Assembly: GCA_025362415.1 (NCBI GenBank)
Contig: JANYGM010000353.1
Location: 1-5,918, forward strand
Source of the DNA: a bacterium
GTDB taxonomy: Bacteria > Bacteroidota > Bacteroidia > Cytophagales > Thermonemataceae
Direction of reading: 5' to 3'
DNA: 5,918 bases
Shown here: positions 1 through 3,354 of the stretch, one piece after another
How the letters are laid out: the number at the start of each line of letters is the position of its first letter
How positions within the stretch are numbered: the stretch's first letter is position 1
Made by a program: the position numbers and the translations under genes
The notes under the pieces: model-generated
What the model saw: the letters and a program-made list of their open reading frames with translations, nothing else
Told to the model about the DNA's origin: nothing
The model's database searches: none

Positions 1-1
1 T

Positions 2-104
2 TGCACCGTCAGCTAAAGCAGACGGCAAAATAGACTTGAAAGCACTTCACAAGAATATTTCTGTTTTTTTATTTCCTTTGCCGTCTGCTTTAGCTGACGG
101 TGCA
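2..104. repeat. Perfect 28-bp inverted repeat with 47-nt spacer (REP/BIME-like)
   Basis: Bases 2-29 are the exact reverse complement of bases 77-104, starting TGCACCGTCAGC and ending GACGGCAAA. The match stops at both outer and inner ends. Each arm is itself partly palindromic: CCGTC pairs with GACGG and GC with GC around a TTTA-type loop. The pair can therefore form either two small hairpins or one long one. A third partial copy, CTGACGG, is at 126-132. This structure resembles a repetitive extragenic palindrome pair. The arm also sits about 110 bases past the stop of the lipoprotein gene and could act as a transcript end. The element may extend left of the window. Confidence 0.8.
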
Positions 105-166
105 GGGATATTTAAGAACCTTAACCTGACGGCTATGGGGCGCACCCTACATTTTTTTGCAGTACA

Positions 167-214
167 AATTCACAACTCACAACTCACAACTCACAATTTA
201 CAACTCACAATTAC
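167..214. repeat. Heptamer array A, abutting the lipoprotein stop codon
   Basis: Six whole 7-base units lie in perfect phase on the plus strand: AATTCAC, AACTCAC three times, AATTTAC, AACTCAC. A partial AATTAC at 209-214 follows. The next base, 215, is the first of the reverse-complement stop codon (tta). In the transcript sense the unit reads GTGAGTT/GTGAATT. It is a short tandem heptamer repeat, comparable in style to the STRR heptamers of cyanobacteria. Confidence 0.85.
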
Positions 215-673
215 TTAGTAGCCAAATTTTCTGATAATATTATTTCCTTCTAAATCTTTGCGGAGTGCTGCCACATTTACTTGGATTTGTAGCTGGATTT
301 TTTTGTTACTACCCATTTTAGTAATATTTGTTGTTGGACTAGACATCATCAGAAATGTTTTATAACGCTTTTCATCATAAAATTTCTCAAAATAAACTTT
401 ATTATTTTCCTTTATTTCTGCTTCATTAGTACCAATTAGGGCTATTTTTTCTTCTGAATTGGGCAGTCCCCTAAAAAATAATACTTCAAAAGCGTTTTTT
501 TCTGCATCAAATATGGCAGCATCTTTATTTTTGCCTATTCCAACGGCATTCATTGTTATTGTGCCATCACTTGAGGCAATATAAGTTACTGTTGCGCTTG
601 ACGTAGTTATTTTTTTGCTACAACTATAAATGCCAGACAGTAATATCAAACTTACAAATATGATTTTTTTCAT
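215..673 (-). CDS. Small lipoprotein with an LPP20 / FlgT-N-like domain
   Basis: The product is 152 residues and probably an envelope lipoprotein of unassigned function. Residues 1-17 form a short basic n-region (MKK) and a hydrophobic stretch. They end in GIYSC, so Cys18 is a likely lipidation site, although the Tyr makes the lipobox loose. The mature part has a beta strand, then GIGKNKDAAIFDAEKNA (about 45-61), an Ala-rich helix, then VLFFRGLP (64-71). This pattern of a 'G.G.....A...A..NA' helix followed by a 'vlf.GiP' turn resembles the LPP20 and FlgT N-terminal domains; that is my recollection of the fold, not a search result. The gene lies 193 bases downstream of a CsgG-family gene on the same strand. 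CsgG-like and LPP20-like proteins co-occur in other envelope assemblies (e.g. FlgO/FlgP/FlgT), which suggests a joint role. The ATG at 671-673 is the only suitable start: it heads the signal peptide and follows an A-rich leader. The stop is TAA, directly adjoining a heptamer array. No own promoter was recognised. Confidence 0.8.
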   Translation of the reverse strand: MKKIIFVSLILLSGIYSCSKKITTSSATVTYIASSDGTITMNAVGIGKNKDAAIFDAEKNAFEVLFFRGLPNSEEKIALIGTNEAEIKENNKVYFEKFYDEKRYKTFLMMSSPTTNITKMGSNKKIQLQIQVNVAALRKDLEGNNIIRKFGY

Positions 674-703
674 TTTAAGATGATTTTAAGATGATTTTAA
701 AAT
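672..703 (-). repeat. 11-bp tandem repeat spanning the lipoprotein start
   Basis: On the plus strand the unit GATTTTAAGAT occurs at 682-692, as ATTTTAAGAT at 672-681 (first base replaced by the C of the start codon complement), and as GATTTTAAAAT at 693-703. In the transcript the leader therefore reads as three copies of ATCTTAAAATC, with the last running into the ATG. It makes the translation start region A/U-rich and unstructured, and could alternatively be a protein-binding repeat spaced by one helical turn. Confidence 0.75.
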
Positions 704-711
704 GCTTAATA

Positions 712-726
712 AATTGATTATCAATT
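712..726. promoter_or_regulatory. Near-perfect palindrome upstream of the lipoprotein gene
   Basis: AATTGAT, one central T, then ATCAATT form perfect 7-bp arms, 39-53 bases upstream of the lipoprotein ATG. The position and symmetry would suit an operator for a dimeric regulator, but AT-rich DNA makes such arms easily by chance. No -7/-33 promoter match was found beside it. Confidence 0.35.
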
Positions 727-734
727 ATTTAATA

Positions 735-760
735 AGCGCAGAGTATAAAACCTCTGCGCT
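735..760 (-). terminator. GC-rich hairpin after the CsgG-like gene (terminator or intercistronic hairpin)
   Basis: AGCGCAGAG (735-743) and CTCTGCGCT (752-760) are perfect 9-bp arms around an 8-base loop, in otherwise AT-rich DNA. Read on the minus strand it lies 107 bases past the CsgG-like stop and is followed by TTATTAAATAATT, which is U-rich but has no clean U run. It may therefore terminate weakly, or sit between two genes of one transcript and stabilise the upstream part. Confidence 0.6.
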
Positions 761-808
761 AATGATAAAATATTGAGAACTTAGTTTTAGAAAAATAGGA
801 AGTCTATT

Positions 809-870
809 CATTCACAATTCACAATTCCTAATTCCTAATTCCTAATTTCTAATTTCTAATTCCTAATTAC
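809..870. repeat. Heptamer array B, overlapping the CsgG-like stop codon
   Basis: Eight units lie in phase on the plus strand: CATTCAC, AATTCAC, AATTCCT three times, AATTTCT twice, AATTCCT, then a partial AATTAC (865-870). The stop codon complement (tta, 867-869) is inside the last unit. The distal edge continues as TATTCATTCA (805-814), a cap also found at arrays C and D. The proximal edge AATTACTTNGTA is shared with array A. Confidence 0.9.
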
Positions 871-1727
871 TTCGTAATCACTTGTAATTTAGCTTTTGCA
901 TCAAAATTGGTCGCAATGATGTCACCACCGTTATTGACACTACAAATAGAAAAATTTTCATCTTCAATTTTTGTAATCTTAATTTCGCCAATTTCTTTTT
1001 TGCGTATCATTTTTTTGCCATTTACTTCTACTTCACTTAGTATCACCACTTTTAGTCTGTCTCCTTTTTTAAGACCAAATCCGCTTCCACCACCTAATAA
1101 TAGCGTTTTAGCTACACCTTTGCTATCTTTTTCTTGGATTTCAACTATTGAAAAACTAATAGGAAAATTGCGGTTTACGAAATCATCTATTTTATCTTCA
1201 ATTTTTTTGATAGATTTTGCTACTGCAATACTAGGAGAAGATGCTCCCATACCCACCATTCCGCCAATGGTACTTCCTGCTTTGGGTTCAATGGTTTCAG
1301 AAGTAATAATTTGCCCTGTACTTACATCAATAACCTTCAAACTAACCACTAATTTTGCTTTATAAGTTACACCACCTTCACTAGATTCCATTTTTTGCGC
1401 TTCTGCGGAAATTACGTGACCCGACACCAAAAAAGTAGCACCTGCACTTTTACCTTGCTCTATGACATCTCCATCAATAAAATCATCAGATTTCTGTAAT
1501 TCTTTTTCTTTCTTAATAGCGTCTAATTTTGTTCTATCTACAATATTAAATCTTTTGGTTTTGACAAAAGCGTTTGTTACTGCCTCGTGTATAGTCCCTA
1601 CATCTTGTGCATTTGCTGCGCCTGCCGCATGTGTGAATGATAAAATTCCGACTGTTGTTTTTTCTTGTGCAAAAGTTAATGTTGCTATACAAAATAGTAA
1701 CATTGCTAAAATTGATAAATTTTTCAT
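867..1727 (-). CDS. Secreted CsgG-family protein with C-terminal FlgT-C-like extension
   Basis: The product is 286 residues from the chosen start. The N-terminus (MKNLSILAMLLFCIATLTFAQEK) is a signal peptide with likely cleavage at FA/Q. The Cys has Phe before it, so it is not a lipobox, and the protein is probably soluble periplasmic or secreted, unlike lipidated E. coli CsgG. A CsgG-type domain follows (about 24-190): strand TTVGILSF, helix, FNIVDRTKLDAI (60-71; compare the 'ER..L' motif), GATFLVSGHV (96-105), VVSLKVIDVSTGQII (127-141), a Gly-rich loop (about 151-163) and a helix SIAVAKSIKKIEDKI. The last 95 or so residues (GFGLKKGDRLKVV, then EIGEIKITKIEDENFSICSV) look like a small beta domain resembling FlgT-C. 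No csgA, csgB, csgE or csgF is visible, so a curli exporter role is unsupported. An alternative in-frame ATG at 1763 would add 12 basic residues. I prefer 1727 because of its A-rich upstream tract and normal signal-peptide n-region. Family assignment is fairly sure; function is unknown. Confidence 0.82.
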   Translation of the reverse strand: MKNLSILAMLLFCIATLTFAQEKTTVGILSFTHAAGAANAQDVGTIHEAVTNAFVKTKRFNIVDRTKLDAIKKEKELQKSDDFIDGDVIEQGKSAGATFLVSGHVISAEAQKMESSEGGVTYKAKLVVSLKVIDVSTGQIITSETIEPKAGSTIGGMVGMGASSPSIAVAKSIKKIEDKIDDFVNRNFPISFSIVEIQEKDSKGVAKTLLLGGGSGFGLKKGDRLKVVILSEVEVNGKKMIRKKEIGEIKITKIEDENFSICSVNNGGDIIATNFDAKAKLQVITK

Positions 1728-1812
1728 TTTTTTGGTTTTGGTTTTTAAATTTTTCTTACTCATTTGGCTTTTCAGTTACGCCCCGTTTTTGATGGTGGCT
1801 GGTCTCCATTTT

Positions 1813-1834
1813 TCAATAAATTATCAATAAATTT
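1813..1834. repeat. 11-bp tandem duplication in the CsgG-like leader
   Basis: TCAATAAATTA (1813-1823) is followed directly by TCAATAAATTT (1824-1834), 10 of 11 bases identical. It lies in the predicted 5' untranslated leader of the CsgG-like gene, about 86-107 bases before the preferred start at 1727. Confidence 0.7.
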
Positions 1835-1860
1835 TAGTTGTTTTTAGAATTATTGATACA

Positions 1861-1892
1861 CAAATATCATTTATTTTGTGCTTAGTGTCAAA
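1861..1892 (-). promoter_or_regulatory. Bacteroidota-type promoter for the CsgG-like gene
   Basis: On the minus strand TTTG (1892-1889) is separated by 20 bases from GATATTTG (1868-1861). The latter matches the TAnnTTTG -7 element in all but its first base, and the spacing fits the Bacteroidota primary sigma factor consensus. Transcription would begin near 1854, giving a leader of about 127 bases to the preferred ATG. A short dyad, TGATA-N6-TATCA (1854-1869), overlaps the -7 element and start site. Confidence 0.5.
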
Positions 1893-1920
1893 TTTTTGAA
1901 AGTATTTCTTACAAGTTTTA

Positions 1921-1949
1921 TACATATATCTAGCTAAAAAATATATGTA
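1921..1949. promoter_or_regulatory. AT-only inverted repeat upstream of the promoter
   Basis: TACATATAT (1921-1929) and ATATATGTA (1941-1949) are perfect 9-bp arms with an 11-base spacer. The dyad lies about 30 bases upstream of the predicted TTTG box of the CsgG-like gene, so a regulator site is possible. The low base complexity leaves chance as a real alternative. Confidence 0.35.
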
Positions 1950-1986
1950 AATAATCACTAAATCAGTAGAAAATCAGAGAGATTAG

Positions 1987-2036
1987 AGCGTTTTTTAAGC
2001 GTTTTTTTCAATAAAAAATACAAAAAGCACAAAAAA
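1987..2036. other. Phased A/T tracts with an 11-bp duplication (possible curved DNA)
   Basis: AGCGTTTTTTA (1987-1997) is repeated as AGCGTTTTTTT (1998-2008). Together with A tracts at 2013-2018, 2022-2026 and 2031-2036 there are five homopolymer tracts of 5-7 bases, centred roughly every 9-11 bases. Tracts in step with the helix bend DNA. The block is about 95-145 bases upstream of the predicted promoter. Confidence 0.45.
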
Positions 2037-2041
2037 TCTTT

Positions 2042-2088
2042 CTATACGACTGTCTAAGCAACTATTAGTTAGACAAATATTAGTATAG
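2042..2088. other. Two-tier inverted repeat in the intergenic region
   Basis: Outer arms CTATAC (2042-2047) and GTATAG (2083-2088) enclose inner arms TGTCTAA (2051-2057) and TTAGACA (2069-2075) around an 11-base loop. The nested arms could form a long interrupted hairpin in RNA or a cruciform. Nothing nearby indicates a function. Confidence 0.4.
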
Positions 2089-2150
2089 CTAGCAACAATA
2101 TTATCAATAATAAAAAAACGAGAAATAGGCTTAAAAACTATCTTATAAAT

Positions 2151-2186
2151 AATTGTGAATTTTTAATTGTGAATTGTGAATGAATA
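2151..2186. repeat. Heptamer array D, opposite orientation to the others
   Basis: Units AATTGTG, AATTTTT, AATTGTG, AATTGTG (2151-2178) are in phase, followed by the cap ending AATGAATA (to 2186). This is the reverse-complement orientation relative to arrays A-C on the plus strand, and it is not next to a stop codon. It forms the outer left edge of the inverted-repeat block. Confidence 0.8.
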
Positions 2187-2271
2187 CAAAATATTTATAA
2201 TCAGGTAATTATATATCATTTTGGCGTTGTCATAACATAAACTAATTAGAGAAACCTACTTAAAATAACAA

Positions 2272-2309
2272 AACCGTTACTATTTGTATTCCTACAAATA
2301 ATAACGGTT
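2272..2309 (-). terminator. Bidirectional terminator hairpin after miaA
   Basis: AACCGTTA (2272-2279) pairs with TAACGGTT (2302-2309) and TATTTGTA (2281-2288) with TACAAATA (2293-2300). A single C/A mismatch separates the two stems and the loop is TTCC. Read on the minus strand the hairpin is followed by TTGTTATTTTA and lies about 120 bases past the miaA stop. Read on the plus strand it is followed by a run of six T (2313-2318). It probably ends the surface protein-miaA transcript. Confidence 0.8.
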
Positions 2310-2343
2310 ATATTTTTTGAATTTTACTAAGCTATTGGTACTA

Positions 2344-2368
2344 CCTCATTGAGGTTTGTGGGGACAAA
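2344..2368. other. Two adjacent small hairpins
   Basis: CCTC (2344-2347) pairs with GAGG (2351-2354). Immediately after, TTTGT (2355-2359) pairs with ACAAA (2364-2368) around a GGGG loop. The back-to-back layout in AT-rich DNA resembles a small extragenic palindromic element inside the 3' untranslated part of the miaA transcript. Confidence 0.35.
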
Positions 2369-2406
2369 TCACGAAGATAATTAACTGCTTATAAGTATTT
2401 TGTATT

Positions 2407-2441
2407 CATTCATAATTCCTAATTCACAATTCATAATTCAA
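2407..2441. repeat. Heptamer array C, overlapping the miaA stop codon
   Basis: Units CATTCAT, AATTCCT, AATTCAC, AATTCAT, AATTCAA run in phase. The miaA stop codon complement (tca, 2431-2433) is inside the fourth unit, and the fifth unit reaches into the last codons of miaA. The distal cap TATTCATTCA is at 2403-2412. Confidence 0.85.
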
Positions 2442-3339
2442 TAAAACTTTGAATATATGTTTTTATTTCTTCTAATTCTTCCACAGGAAACCATTTTATT
2501 TGGGTATCTTTCTGAAACCAAGTAAGTTGGCGTTTGGCATAATGGCGTGAGTTACGTTTTAAAAGCCTAATACATTCTTCCCAATCATATTTCTCTTCCA
2601 AAAAATCAAAAATTTCTCTATAACCTACTGTTTGCAAGGCGTTGAGGTGCTTTTTAGGATGTAAATTTGTGGCTTCTTGCAAAAGCCCTTGCGCAAGCAT
2701 AATATCCATACGCACATCTATACGCCTATAAAGCTCCTCACGGGGGCGAGATAACCCAATTTTGATAATATTAAAAGGACGTTTTGCGGTTGTATTTTTC
2801 CTAAAAAAACTAAATGGTTTTCCTGTACTCAAACATACTTCCAACGCCCTAATCACACGTTGCGGATTGGCTTTATCTACTTGATTATAATAGTTTTCAT
2901 CAAGATTTTTGAGTTGCAAAAGTAAATCTGAAAGTCCATTTTTTTCAAAATTTTCGTTGAGTTCTTGGCGCAAATGGGGCAAAATTTCGGGCATTTCATC
3001 AATTCCTTCACACAAAGCACGCACATACAAACCAGAGCCTCCCACTAAGATAGCAAAATCTTTTCTGCTAAAAATATCTTCTAAAATTTCTAGTGCATCT
3101 TTTTCAAAATCTCCAACATTATAGGATTTTTCTATCTCAAAACAATCTACAAGATGATGTACAACATTTTGCATTTCATTTATGGTAGGTTTTGCCGTAC
3201 CAATAGTAGTTTCCTTGTACCATTGACGAGCATCAGCAGAAATTATTTCAGTATCAAAATATTGTGCTAGTTTTATACTAATATCAGTTTTTCCAACTGC
3301 CGTAGCACCCACAATGACAATAAGCGTTTTTTGTTTCAT
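2431..3339 (-). CDS. miaA: tRNA dimethylallyltransferase MiaA
   Basis: MiaA transfers a dimethylallyl group from DMAPP to N6 of adenine 37 in cytosolic tRNAs that read UNN codons, giving i6A. The 302 residues match the family length. Visible motifs in order: P-loop GATAVGKT (11-18), SADARQWYK (34-42) followed by IGTAKPT, HHLVD (61-65), LVGGSGLYVRAL (98-109), NPQRVIRALEV (158-168), QTVGYREIFDFLE (236-248) and RHYAKRQLTWFQKD (265-278). The conserved P-loop Lys17/Thr18, Thr13 and Asp36 are present. Two positions differ from the commonest bacterial form: GPT is GAT, and DSxQ is DARQ. The ATG at 3337-3339 places the P-loop at the usual distance from the N-terminus. The start is 15 bases after the stop of the upstream surface-protein gene, so the two are probably one transcript. 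The TGA stop lies inside a heptamer array, and a terminator hairpin follows at 2309-2272. Identification is certain from motif content. Confidence 0.98.
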   Translation of the reverse strand: MKQKTLIVIVGATAVGKTDISIKLAQYFDTEIISADARQWYKETTIGTAKPTINEMQNVVHHLVDCFEIEKSYNVGDFEKDALEILEDIFSRKDFAILVGGSGLYVRALCEGIDEMPEILPHLRQELNENFEKNGLSDLLLQLKNLDENYYNQVDKANPQRVIRALEVCLSTGKPFSFFRKNTTAKRPFNIIKIGLSRPREELYRRIDVRMDIMLAQGLLQEATNLHPKKHLNALQTVGYREIFDFLEEKYDWEECIRLLKRNSRHYAKRQLTWFQKDTQIKWFPVEELEEIKTYIQSFIEL

Positions 3340-3354
3340 AATACTACGCTAGTT

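Larger units (their letters stand above)
2172..2417. mobile_element. MITE-like 246-bp block with 41-bp imperfect terminal inverted repeats
   Basis: Bases 2172-2212 match the reverse complement of 2377-2417 at 37 of 41 positions; the shared core is GAATGAATACAAAATA. The ends merge into heptamer arrays D and C. The interior is noncoding and includes the hairpin at 2272-2309, whose centre (about 2290) is close to the centre of the block (about 2294). The length, matched ends and lack of a gene resemble a miniature inverted-repeat element. A clear target duplication is not visible, because the flanks are heptamer repeats. It could instead be two inverted copies of one dispersed repeat. Confidence 0.5.
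1764..2430. other. Gene-free intergenic stretch between miaA and the CsgG-like gene
   Basis: No open frame with protein-like composition and no tRNA or rRNA pattern is visible here. The stretch contains the promoter at 1861-1892, several AT dyads, phased A/T tracts, heptamer arrays D and C, and the inverted-repeat block 2172-2417 with its terminator. At 667 bases between two genes on the same strand it is long for a bacterial chromosome, which fits accumulation of short repeats. Confidence 0.75.

Noticed and set aside
36..218. Plus-strand open frame of 60 codons
   Set aside because: It runs through the second arm of the inverted repeat and the heptamer array, so its protein is largely translated repeat (QLTTHNLQLTIT). 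No promoter or family resemblance.
167..870. CRISPR array
   Set aside because: The repeats are contiguous 7-base units with no unique spacers of 25-40 bases and no cas genes nearby.
907..1365. Plus-strand open frame opposite the CsgG-like gene
   Set aside because: It is antisense to a well-supported gene; the Ser/Pro/Leu-rich product with no domain is typical of a shadow frame.
867..1763. Curli secretion channel CsgG as a specific assignment
   Set aside because: No lipobox, an extra C-terminal domain, and no csgA, csgB, csgE or csgF in the window; only family membership is supported.
1462..1830. Plus-strand open frame with hydrophobic C-terminus
   Set aside because: Antisense to the CsgG-like signal peptide and leader; the hydrophobic part is the complement of the Lys-rich and signal-peptide codons.
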